Positions 56,759 through 64,000 of a stretch of 64,000 nt of DNA are shown one piece after another. Each line of letters begins with the position of its first letter. Position 1 is the first letter of the stretch. The notes below the pieces were generated by a model. It saw only the letters and a list, made by a program, of their open reading frames with translations. It searched no databases and was not told the DNA's origin. Source of the DNA: CAZBRS01 sp964494475 (GTDB lineage Bacteria; Myxococcota_A; UBA9042; CAZBRS01). Where the stretch lies: contig CAZBRS010000030.1 in assembly GCA_964494475.1 (NCBI GenBank), positions 9,918 through 73,917 of the forward strand. The letters are read 5' to 3'. The position numbers were made by a program, and so were the translations under genes.

Positions 56759-57246
56759 GCCTGGCCAGGGGAGTGGGGTTCTTGTTGGCGTTCGGGTGGC
56801 TCGCGGCCTGCGATGGCGCCTCCGAAGGCGCACCCTGTGAGCCGCTGGTCGAGAACTCGGCGGCGCTCGGGGTCGATGAGGGGCTCGTGCTGCTGGACGG
56901 TCGCGTGGTGACCGACGAGGACGGGCGTACGTCCGATCTGGTCTGCTACGCCTCGGGCTCGTCGTTCGATCTGAAGAGCCGCGTGCGAGCGGGCACCACC
57001 GATCGGTTGCCCCTCCGCTGGTTCCGCGACGCCGGAGGCAGGGGGCTCGTATTCGCGAGCCTGACCGACGTGCCCGATCAGGCCCCCACGTCGGACGACG
57101 CCAATCTGTTCGTCAATGACCCCCAGCCGGGCTTCGGGTTCACGGTGGCGACCCCCGACTCGGCCTCCTTCGCGCGGGTACGCGTGGACGCGGTGAGCCC
57201 CGGCGGGGTCACGCTGTCGTACCAGTTGCACGTCACGTGCGAGTGA
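56755..57246 (+). CDS. Small lipoprotein of unknown function
   Basis: Protein of 163 residues with GGAGGGTTC before the ATG and a lipobox (FGWLAAC). The rest is beta-rich with three further Cys (APCEP, LVCYA, and the last-but-one residue), a candidate for a disulfide-closed fold. No family recognised. Translationally coupled to the GT-C gene. Its TGA stop is inside an inverted repeat shared with the convergent gene. Confidence 0.65.
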   Translation: MSLARGVGFLLAFGWLAACDGASEGAPCEPLVENSAALGVDEGLVLLDGRVVTDEDGRTSDLVCYASGSSFDLKSRVRAGTTDRLPLRWFRDAGGRGLVFASLTDVPDQAPTSDDANLFVNDPQPGFGFTVATPDSASFARVRVDAVSPGGVTLSYQLHVTCE

Positions 57247-57276
57247 GCGTGACCGCAAGGTCGCGAGGGACGCTCA
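57244..57276. repeat. Inverted repeat holding both stop codons at a convergent junction
   Basis: TGAGCGT (57244-57250) and ACGCTCA (57270-57276) enclose a smaller ACC/GGT pair. The TGA of the plus-strand gene and the TGA of the minus-strand gene form its two ends. It may act as a bidirectional terminator stem. Confidence 0.6.
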
Positions 57277-58263
57277 TCTCTTCTTGGCGACGATCGAGAC
57301 CTTGCCGTCGCGGCTGACCACGTCGAACTCGAAGTCCTGCTGGAACTTCTCCTTGAGGAGATCGCGCTTCTTGGCGAGGCGCTGCTCGAACTGCTCGTAT
57401 GAGAGGTCTTCGGAGTCGGCGATGGCGTTGACCTTGGCCTGCCGATATTTGTCGTAGAGGTGCCGTGCGCCCGTGATGCCCTCGGTGGCAGCGGGCGGCG
57501 CCGCGGCGGGACGCGGGGCGACGACCGGGCGCGCGGGCTCGACCGGGCGCGCGGGCTCGACCGGGCGCGCGTAGAGGGCGGGGCCCGCGGGCGGCTTCGG
57601 AGCGAGCGGCGCAGGCGCCGCCGTCAGCGGGGGTGCGTCGATGGTCACCGTCGGGCGCTGCGACGGCCGCACCTCTTGCTGCGTCGGGGCTTGGACGGGC
57701 CTGGGAGGCGGGGGTGCGGCCGGGGCCGGCCTGTGCGTCGGCACGACGCCCGGCGGGAAGACCTGCTCGACGTCGTCGGGCGACAACTCGGGGCCTACGC
57801 GCGCGGGCTCGCGATCGTCGACGAGCTTCTGTTCTCCCCAGTTCTCGGCGAGGTGCGCGATGGCCTCGCGCTCGAGTTCTTCGACGTCGACGCGCGCGAC
57901 CCCGCGCTCCGTCGCCGGGGCCTCGCCCGGACGACCCTCCTCGTCGGCCACGCGCGGACGAAAGCCTCGGTAGGACATGTAGTTGAAGGTGCCGTCCTCC
58001 ATGGTGCGCAGGACGCGGTCCCAGTAGTTCGAGAGCGTGACGAACTTCTGGGTGACGGTGAGGAAGCGGAACTTGATCGACGCCTTCCGGTGCTTGTCGA
58101 TGGCGGAGTTCTTCAGGAACGACTGGATCTTGCGCCGCAGATCGACGGGCTCGCGCTTCTCGACGCCCATGAAGAACTGCTCGTAGTGGATGCGGCACTG
58201 CTTGACGAGGTACTCGAGCTCCTTGATCTGGGCCTCGACCTCTTCGAGTTCTTCGAACCGCAT
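57274..58263 (-). CDS. MXAN_5187-like C-terminal domain protein
   Basis: Protein of 329 residues. The start at 58263 places the helical N-terminal domain (MRFEELEEVEAQIKELEYLV, QCRIHYEQFFMGVEKREPVD, DKHRKASIKFRFLTVTQKFV) first. A Pro/Ala/Arg-rich linker (about 170-265) contains PVEPAR from an 18-base repeat (57523-57570). The C-terminal about 65 residues (GARHLYDKYRQAKVNAIADS, YEQFEQRLAKKRDLLKEKFQ) match my recollection of the myxobacterial MXAN_5187 C-terminal family. Function unknown; likely cytoplasmic. It is divergent from the giant kinase gene. Confidence 0.7.
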   Translation of the reverse strand: MRFEELEEVEAQIKELEYLVKQCRIHYEQFFMGVEKREPVDLRRKIQSFLKNSAIDKHRKASIKFRFLTVTQKFVTLSNYWDRVLRTMEDGTFNYMSYRGFRPRVADEEGRPGEAPATERGVARVDVEELEREAIAHLAENWGEQKLVDDREPARVGPELSPDDVEQVFPPGVVPTHRPAPAAPPPPRPVQAPTQQEVRPSQRPTVTIDAPPLTAAPAPLAPKPPAGPALYARPVEPARPVEPARPVVAPRPAAAPPAATEGITGARHLYDKYRQAKVNAIADSEDLSYEQFEQRLAKKRDLLKEKFQQDFEFDVVSRDGKVSIVAKKR

Positions 58264-58370
58264 CAATCCCCTGGTCTCGCGGACTCGTTGCCGCCGACTG
58301 TACCCGACGGGCGGGCTTCCTGCAATGTTGGCGCTCGGTCTCGTTCGTGCGATACTACCGCGCACGGACC

Positions 58371-61300
58371 ATGCCGGCTTCGCTCGTGGAGACGACCCAC
58401 CACCTCCTGCTGCTCTCGCACCTGTTCAAGCTGGGGTTGCTGGCGCGCGAGGGGGTCGAGCGGCTCGAGGGGCGGGTGCGCGGCGGAGTGACCGACGACC
58501 AGTTCCGCGATCTCCTGCTGCGCGACTACGCGCTCGATCGGCCGACGCTCGACGTGCTCTGGGCCTCGGTCGCGGCGTCGCTCGAGGTTCCCCAGCACCA
58601 CATCACCCGGGTCGAGCGCGGCCGCTCCCGCGCGCGCAGAGAGGCGCCCCGCAGCCAGCCGCGCACGGCCGTCGAGGCCAAGCTGCGGGCGATCGAGGCC
58701 ACCGAGGGCTCCGAACCGTATCCCTTCACGCCTCCCGACCTGTCGGCGCGCTACACCTTCCTCGAGATCATCGGCGTGGGCGGCATGGGCGTCGTCCACC
58801 TGGTCCGCGACAACGCGCTGAAGCGACGCGTGGCCATCAAGACGTTGCGCCCCGAGTTTCGGACCGACCCCCGCTGGATCAAATCGCTGATGTACGAGGC
58901 GGTGATCACGGGCAACCTGGAACACCCCAGCATCATCCCCATCTACGACCTCGGCCTCCTGCCTACGGGCGAGTTCTACTACTCTATGAAGTTCCTCGAG
59001 GGGCCGAGCCTCCGCGACGTCATCGACCGCGCCGCGACCGAGAAGCCGAGCTCCGGGCCCGAGGCGCACCTCGTCGAGCGCGTGCTGCTCTTCCGGCAGA
59101 TCTGTTCCGGGCTCGACTACGCGCATTCGCGCGGCGTGATCCACCGCGATCTCAAGCCCTCGAACATCAGCGTCGGCTCCCACGGCGAGGTGGCCCTCAT
59201 GGACTGGGGCATCTCCATGGGCATCTCGGGCGACTGGCCCGTCTGGAACGCCGACCCGGAGGCCGATCGCGTGATTGGTACCTTCGAGTACTCGGCGCCC
59301 GAGCAGGTGCTCGACGAGCACGCCGAGCCCTCGACCAGCGGCGACATCTATTCGCTGGGCGTGCTGCTCTACGAGATCCTCACGCTGCGGCTGCCCTACG
59401 GAACCTACGAGAGCGCCGCGCAGGTGGCGTGCCTCTCGAAGGAGCCGCCGCCCCTGCCCTCGGCCGTCGCTCCCGAGCGCGTGCGGCCCGGGGTGCTCGA
59501 CGGCGTGTGCCTGAGGGCCCTCCACGCCGACCCGGCCAAGCGCTACCGCACCGTGCGCGAGATGCTCGACGAGCTCGACGCCTACATCTCGGGCACGCGC
59601 GAACGGCAGTACCTCGAGCAACTCTCGCACCAGGAGCAGGAGAGCGCCGACGCGATGTTGCGCGACTACGTGGCGCTGCTCGGGGAGCGCGCGTCCATCC
59701 GCTCGTCGCTCGGCGAGATGCGCAAGCAGGTCAACCTCTTCGTCTCCGAGGACATCCGCCAGCAGATGGGGCGGCTCGACAACCGCCTGAAGAACATCGA
59801 CGTGCTGGCAGGGCAGCGCTACACCGAGATCCTCACGCACCTGAACCGCGCGCACGGCTACACGCCCGACAGTTCGCGCGTGCTGAGGGCCATGTTCCGG
59901 TTGTACCGCGCCCGCCTCGAGGAGGCCCGAACCGCGTTCGACCTCGACAACACCATCTACTACGGCAACCTGGCGCTCGACGCCGCCCGCCGCCTGGGCG
60001 ACGAGACCTCGACGCTGGGCGCCCGGCTCTCGATTCGCAGCTACCCCGAGGGGGCCGAGATCAGCATCGCCAGCTACGCCGAGGTGAAGCGCGACGTGCG
60101 CTTCGAGGACGGGCGACCGCTCGGCAAGACGCCGCTCATGGACCAGCCCATCGCGCCGGGCAGCTACCTGATCATGGCGCGCAAGCCGGGCTTCCTCGAC
60201 GAGCACCGCTTCCAGTTGGTGCTGGGGGGCGAGACGGCGCACCTGCTCGTGACCTTGTCGCCCCTCAGCATCGCGCTGGGCGAGGGCGGCCGCGAGCGCG
60301 AACTGCACGACATGCAGTTGCTGTTCGACGACGCCGTGGGCCAGGAGCGCGTCAAGCTCGTGCTGCTCGAAGGCACGCCCGGGGCCGGCATCCTGCACAT
60401 CGCCAACTCGTTCAAGGACTTCCTGGAGCGGCTCGAGTACTTCGTGGCCTTCGTCTCGGTCGATTGCCGAGGGGTCCACGCCCAGGTGCCCTTCTACGTG
60501 GTCGGCGACATGATCAAGTTCCGCAGCGGCATCCGGCACGGGGAGTCCCGCTCCGATGTGCGCAAGCGGCTGCACGACATGCTGTTGGTCCCCCTGACCC
60601 ACGAAGGGCGGACGGCCGCGCCCCGCGAAGAACAGGAGCAGGTGCCGCGGCTGGTCGAGCTGATCGGGGCCCTGCCCAGCATCGACCTCCCCGCCAGCCC
60701 GCTGACGGCGGCGCTGCGACGCGATCCGTCCGCGCTGCGTGCCGAGATCCTGCAGGCCTTGACGGTCTACTTCGAGTGGCTGGCGGGTTGGGTTCCGGTG
60801 GTGGTCATCCTGCACAACGCGCAGTGGGCCGACCCGTCCAGCGTCGAATTCCTGTCGACCCTGCGACGGCAGTCGCGCGGCAAGCCCATCGTCGTCATCG
60901 GCATCGTCGAAGAGGTGGGGGGCGATCTCCCGCGGGTCTGGCGGGACGCGGCCATCGACAGCCGAATCCGCCTCCGGCCGTTGGAGCACGAGGCCATGGA
61001 GCGGACGATCGCCAAGCTGCTGAACGGGGCGCCTTCGCTCGATCTGGTCCAGTTCCTCATCGATCGCAGCGGCGGGTTGCCGTACGTGACCGAGCACCTG
61101 ATCGCGCGCCTGATCCGCGAGCGCAAGCTCTACCAACGGCGCACCGACGGCGAGTGGGTCAACAAGAAGACGGTCGAGCACGTACCGCGCTATTCGCTCG
61201 ACCAGGTGCTCGAGGAGCAGATCGCCGACCTCACGCCGCCCGAGTTGCTGCACCTGCAGGCCGCCGCCGTCGTGGGCCGCATCTTCTGGAAGGAGGCGCT

Positions 61301-61754
61301 CGGCGAGGTGCTCGAGCGCTGCGACCCCGACGTGCTGCTCTCGCTGCTGCGGCGGCGGTTCCTGCACGAGCACGCGCACTCGCGGTTCCCGACCACGGAG
61401 GAGTACGCCTTCACCGTGAACGCCATGCGCGACCGCGTGTACGAGAAGATCCCCGAGCCCCAGCGCGTCGCGTGGCACGGGCGCGTGGCCCACTGGCTGT
61501 GGCAGAAGTATCGCGGCGCCATCGAAGAGGTGAGCCTGCTCGGGCACCATTACGAGTGCAGCCTCGACACGCCCGAGGCGGGCATCTTCTTTCAGCGCGT
61601 GGGTGACACCTGTCGGCGCTACGACGCGCTCGAGGAAGCGCTCGCCAACTACCGACGCGTGCTGGGGTTGAAGATCGACGCCCAGCGGGCCACCGACGTG
61701 CGCGCGGCGGTCGCCCAGATCGAGGCCGAGCTCGCGAAGAGGGCCTCGGCGTGA
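58371..61754 (+). CDS. Multidomain Ser/Thr protein kinase with PEGA and degenerate AAA-type domains
   Basis: Signalling protein of 1127 residues. The kinase domain (about 125-410) has GVGGMGVVHL, RVAIKTLRPE, HRDLKPSNIS, ALMDWGISMG (DWG in place of DFG) and EYSAPEQ. A helical region follows, then a PEGA-like module (about 553-635: LSIRSYPEGAEISIA, PGSYLIMARKPGF). Next is an AAA-like predictor domain (about 650-950) whose P-loop reads LLEGTPGAGILHI and lacks the GK[ST] lysine, while AQWADPSS resembles the Walker B of large ATPase regulators. The TPR-like C-terminus is short. The ATG at 58371 lacks a good Shine-Dalgarno; a GTG at 58347 is an alternative. Confidence 0.85.
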   Translation: MPASLVETTHHLLLLSHLFKLGLLAREGVERLEGRVRGGVTDDQFRDLLLRDYALDRPTLDVLWASVAASLEVPQHHITRVERGRSRARREAPRSQPRTAVEAKLRAIEATEGSEPYPFTPPDLSARYTFLEIIGVGGMGVVHLVRDNALKRRVAIKTLRPEFRTDPRWIKSLMYEAVITGNLEHPSIIPIYDLGLLPTGEFYYSMKFLEGPSLRDVIDRAATEKPSSGPEAHLVERVLLFRQICSGLDYAHSRGVIHRDLKPSNISVGSHGEVALMDWGISMGISGDWPVWNADPEADRVIGTFEYSAPEQVLDEHAEPSTSGDIYSLGVLLYEILTLRLPYGTYESAAQVACLSKEPPPLPSAVAPERVRPGVLDGVCLRALHADPAKRYRTVREMLDELDAYISGTRERQYLEQLSHQEQESADAMLRDYVALLGERASIRSSLGEMRKQVNLFVSEDIRQQMGRLDNRLKNIDVLAGQRYTEILTHLNRAHGYTPDSSRVLRAMFRLYRARLEEARTAFDLDNTIYYGNLALDAARRLGDETSTLGARLSIRSYPEGAEISIASYAEVKRDVRFEDGRPLGKTPLMDQPIAPGSYLIMARKPGFLDEHRFQLVLGGETAHLLVTLSPLSIALGEGGRERELHDMQLLFDDAVGQERVKLVLLEGTPGAGILHIANSFKDFLERLEYFVAFVSVDCRGVHAQVPFYVVGDMIKFRSGIRHGESRSDVRKRLHDMLLVPLTHEGRTAAPREEQEQVPRLVELIGALPSIDLPASPLTAALRRDPSALRAEILQALTVYFEWLAGWVPVVVILHNAQWADPSSVEFLSTLRRQSRGKPIVVIGIVEEVGGDLPRVWRDAAIDSRIRLRPLEHEAMERTIAKLLNGAPSLDLVQFLIDRSGGLPYVTEHLIARLIRERKLYQRRTDGEWVNKKTVEHVPRYSLDQVLEEQIADLTPPELLHLQAAAVVGRIFWKEALGEVLERCDPDVLLSLLRRRFLHEHAHSRFPTTEEYAFTVNAMRDRVYEKIPEPQRVAWHGRVAHWLWQKYRGAIEEVSLLGHHYECSLDTPEAGIFFQRVGDTCRRYDALEEALANYRRVLGLKIDAQRATDVRAAVAQIEAELAKRASA

Positions 61755-62647
61755 GTCGGGACGGCGAGGGGCGTGAGGTCTTCAGCGGAAGCCTGTTGCT
61801 GGCGGGGGCCTATGCCCTCCTGGCGCCCGGTGGCCGCGGCGTGGCGCTCCCCTGGCCTGCCGACGTGCGCGTGACCGCGCGCCCGGCGCCCGAGTGGAGC
61901 CTGACGGTCCGCGACGATCAGGGTGCGCGGGAGGTGCCGACCGACGGTGTCGCGAGGCTGCCGGCCGAGGGGCCGCCCCTGGCGATCGGACTCGACTTCG
62001 GGGCGCTGCCGGCCGGAGGGACCAGCGCGCTCGCGTGCCTGGCGGTGGCGCGCGCTCGGGCCGTGGCCCCGGACCGCGTCTGCGCTCACGCCCTGGCCCT
62101 TCATCGAGCGTTGCAGGGCGGGCGCGGGAGCGGCTACGACGTGCTCGTGAGCTTCGAGGGCCACCCCCTGGCGCTCCAGGTCGGACCCGATCGGAGGGTC
62201 GTCGGTCGCGCGTTCGAGCCGGGAGCCGGCATTTCGCTGCGGGTGGGTGTGGCCCCGAAGCGCGGGCGAACCGCCGACTGGATCGCCCGCTTCGAAGCGG
62301 CAATGCGCGCGCGGCCCCGCGACACCGATCGCCTGGTCGACGCGACCTCCGCGGCGGCCGGCGAGCTGATCGCCGACCTCGAGGCGGGGAGGCCCGACGC
62401 CCTGTCCGTGGCGTTGGCTCGCCTCGCGAGCCTGCGCGCCCTGGCCAACGAACTGCTCGGCGCGCCGTACGGGGCCCCCCTCGACGAGGCCCTGGCCTCT
62501 GCGGCGGTGCGATTGGGGGTGCCGGCGCATCCGTCGGGTGCCGCCGGTGACTGCTGGTTGGCCGCCCACCCCGACGACGAGCGCCTCGAGGCGCTGGCGA
62601 CCGCGTGGCAGGGCCTCGGGCTCCGGGTCTTCGACGCCCGCCAATAA
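61751..62647 (+). CDS. GHMP-family kinase, phosphomevalonate-kinase-like
   Basis: Small-molecule kinase of 298 residues, with a GTG start overlapping the giant kinase stop. The N-terminal motif SGSLLLAGAYALLAPGGRGV matches the GHMP opening of phosphomevalonate and related kinases. The ATP loop is replaced by LQGGRGSGYDVLVSF, close to the GSGSGxD form. Motif 3 is PSGAAGDCWLAAHPDD. Myxobacteria use the mevalonate route, which makes phosphomevalonate kinase attractive, but no other mevalonate genes are in the window and substrate is unproven. Confidence 0.7.
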   Translation: MSRDGEGREVFSGSLLLAGAYALLAPGGRGVALPWPADVRVTARPAPEWSLTVRDDQGAREVPTDGVARLPAEGPPLAIGLDFGALPAGGTSALACLAVARARAVAPDRVCAHALALHRALQGGRGSGYDVLVSFEGHPLALQVGPDRRVVGRAFEPGAGISLRVGVAPKRGRTADWIARFEAAMRARPRDTDRLVDATSAAAGELIADLEAGRPDALSVALARLASLRALANELLGAPYGAPLDEALASAAVRLGVPAHPSGAAGDCWLAAHPDDERLEALATAWQGLGLRVFDARQ

Positions 62648-62666
62648 GCTGGCTCTCGTTCTTGGC

Positions 62667-62696
62667 TTGTCGCCGGGTGACCCCGGGCGGTAGAAT
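62667..62696 (+). promoter_or_regulatory. Possible ssb promoter
   Basis: TTGTCG (62667-62672) and TAGAAT (62691-62696), 18 bases apart, 27 bases before the ssb start. Confidence 0.35.
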
Positions 62697-62723
62697 GCGT
62701 CGGTCATCGACACCGGAGTTCCC

Positions 62724-63167
62724 ATGGCCAGCGTCAACAAGGTCATCCTCATCGGCAACCTGGGCCAGGACCCCGAGGTGCGGTTCCTGCCGAGCGGCTC
62801 GGCCGTCGCCAACCTGCGCGTCGCGACCACCGAGACGTGGAACGACCGCGAGAAGGGCAAGCAGGAGCACACCGAGTGGCACACGGTGGTGGCCTTCGAC
62901 AAGCTCGCCGAGCTCTGCAAGCAGTACCTGTCCAAGGGCCGCCAGATCTACGTCGAGGGCTCGCTGCGTACGCGCAGTTGGGAGGGCAAGGACGGGCAGA
63001 AGCGCTACAGCACCGAGGTGAAGGCCAGCCAGATCCTCTTCCTCTCCAGCGGGGGCGAGCGCTCCGCGCGGGGAACCGCGCCCGGCTTCGAGGCGCCCGC
63101 CAACGCCACGGCTCCGACGGCGGCGCCCGATCTTCCGCCCGAAGAAGACGACGATCTGCCGTTCTGA
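62724..63167 (+). CDS. ssb: Single-stranded DNA-binding protein
   Basis: SSB coats single-stranded DNA during replication and repair; 147 residues. The OB-fold part (about 1-110) has MASVNKVILIGNLGQDPEVR, WHTVVAFDKLAELCKQYLSK and GRQIYVEGSLRTRSWEGKDG. A short Ala/Pro linker leads to the acidic tail EEDDDLPF that recruits partner proteins. GGAG lies 6 bases before the ATG. Confidence 0.95.
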   Translation: MASVNKVILIGNLGQDPEVRFLPSGSAVANLRVATTETWNDREKGKQEHTEWHTVVAFDKLAELCKQYLSKGRQIYVEGSLRTRSWEGKDGQKRYSTEVKASQILFLSSGGERSARGTAPGFEAPANATAPTAAPDLPPEEDDDLPF

Positions 63168-63185
63168 CCCACCGCCCCGCACGCC

Positions 63186-64000
63186 ATGCGCGCCTGCCCC
63201 GACCTGCCACGGTTCCTGATCCTGGCGCCCTACGACCGGCCGCCCCTCATCTGGGGCACCGAGCGCTGGGTGCTCTCCGACCGCGTCGGTCAGGCGTCGA
63301 CGGTCGTGGGTGGGCCGTTCGCCGGAGCGTCGCTCACCGATCTGGTCGATCGGTTCGGGGCGCGCCTGGCGGGCAGCAACGGCCTTCGCGCCGACGGCCG
63401 GCTGAAGCTGCTCGTGAAGCTCCTCGAGACCCGGGATCGCCTGTCGGTGCAGGTTCACCCGGGGTGGGATGATCTTCCGAACCTGCCGCCCGGCGCCGAG
63501 TCGAAGGAGGAGGCCTGGCTCGTGCTCCGGGCCGAGCCGGGGTCCCGCATCTACGTGGGCGCGCGGCCCGATGGTTCGCGCGAGGCGCTGGCGGCGGCGC
63601 TCGAGGCCGGCACCGTCGAGCGCGAGCTCGGGTCCTTCGAGCCGCGCCCGGGCGCCGTGGTGCACCTGCGCCCAGGTACCCTGCACGCCATCGGCGCCGG
63701 CCTCACCATGGCCGAGGTGCAGGAGAGCTCCGACACCACGTACCGCGTATGGGATTGGGGCCGGGTCGACGCCGACGGGAGGCCGCGCGCCCTGCACGTG
63801 GCCGAGGCCCTGGCCGTGACGCGCTTCGACCGCGGGCTCGCGTCGTCGGTCCTCGAAGGCAGCTACCCGTCGCTGCCGAAGCCCGGCCACGAGGCGCCGT
63901 TCTCGATGGCGTGGCTCTCCGGTCCCCGAAGCGACGTGCTGAAGGGTCGACCGGGCGCCTTCGTGGCCCATACGCTCGTCAGCGGAGAGGCGCTCGTCGA
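63186..64000 (+). CDS. manA: Class I mannose-6-phosphate isomerase (3' end outside window)
   Basis: Zinc enzyme interconverting mannose-6-phosphate and fructose-6-phosphate. The frame is open from the ATG at 63186 to the window end. WGTERWVLSD marks the N-terminus. Zinc-site motifs: LSVQVHPGWDD (Gln and His), SKEEAWLVLRAEPGSRIYVG (Glu) and HLRPGTLHAIGAGLTMAEVQ followed by ESSDTTYRVWDWGRVDADGR (His and substrate site). It lies 18 bases after ssb. It may feed GDP-mannose or mannose-containing envelope glycans; the glycosyltransferases in the window give it possible uses. Confidence 0.88.
   Translation, partial: MRACPDLPRFLILAPYDRPPLIWGTERWVLSDRVGQASTVVGGPFAGASLTDLVDRFGARLAGSNGLRADGRLKLLVKLLETRDRLSVQVHPGWDDLPNLPPGAESKEEAWLVLRAEPGSRIYVGARPDGSREALAAALEAGTVERELGSFEPRPGAVVHLRPGTLHAIGAGLTMAEVQESSDTTYRVWDWGRVDADGRPRALHVAEALAVTRFDRGLASSVLEGSYPSLPKPGHEAPFSMAWLSGPRSDVLKGRPGAFVAHTLVSGEALV

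Noticed and set aside
58263..61550. Long minus-strand open frame (1095 codons) opposite the giant kinase
   Set aside because: No recognisable motif; the plus strand encodes clear kinase motifs throughout.

Overview
The window is a high-GC (by eye about two thirds G+C) bacterial chromosome segment with dense, mostly operonic coding and no gene-free stretch above 300 bases. Gene content points to a Myxococcota-like (former deltaproteobacterial) lineage. The main clues are large Cys-rich lipoproteins with CTDC-type repeats, an AgmX/PglI-type TonB-like protein inside a TPR operon, PEGA-domain proteins, a protein with an MXAN_5187-like C-terminus, AmgK/MurU and a GHMP kinase. The species cannot be named from the sequence. 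The sequence is a draft assembly: it has four runs of exactly 100 N, and each is flanked on both sides by the same 55-mer. Collapsing each duplicated 55-mer restores one continuous reading frame in all four genes, so the gaps look like scaffolding artefacts rather than biology. Two of the gaps lie in true tandem repeats, so copy number there is unknown.

Layout. 1-4352: the 5' part of a GH92 mannosidase-like lipoprotein (minus), a small secreted Cys-rich protein and a giant CTDC-repeat lipoprotein. 4574-11378: an envelope polymer/glycolipid cluster with a nucleotidyltransferase-like/CDP-alcohol phosphatidyltransferase fusion, a lipoprotein, an LtaS-type phosphotransferase, a GT4 glycosyltransferase and a duplicated-domain lipoprotein. 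11423-13551: srkA and rsmH (minus). 13619-16483: a very large lipoprotein. 16533-18592 (minus): tRNA-Val, infC, rpmI, rplT, ihfA, a MerR regulator and tRNA-Pro, ending in a strong bidirectional terminator. 18837-20926: rpsA with an expanded acidic repeat tail.

21055-23888 is the most interesting locus. It is a compact RiPP (His-Xaa-Ser, Hxs) operon of two HxsD-like proteins, one HxsB-like radical SAM maturase and a precursor with at least sixteen Ser-His-Gly repeats; no HxsC is present. It is followed by a Kazal-type Cys-rich lipoprotein whose promoter carries a palindrome between -35 and -10. 26589-31210 holds a PflX-like radical SAM protein, purA, an outer-membrane protein, a YciO-type protein that appears leaderless, and a HAD phosphatase. 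31224-41226 holds a PEGA protein and a six-gene TPR/FHA/AgmX operon resembling the Glt/Nfs trans-envelope complexes, without motor genes in the window. 41286-45212 (minus) is gyrB, an unknown protein and a DnaC-like helicase loader. 45386-49371 has a Spy-like protein, a decayed two-component remnant, a DUF1844 protein, a hypothetical protein, dnaJ and pal. 49387-57246 has cpoB, mnmG, amgK, a MurU-like enzyme, lipoproteins and a GT-C membrane protein. The end (57274-64000) has an MXAN_5187-like protein, a giant Ser/Thr kinase, a GHMP kinase, ssb and a partial manA.

Stop codons at several convergent gene junctions are embedded in inverted repeats, some with GTAGGG termini like a REP-type element.
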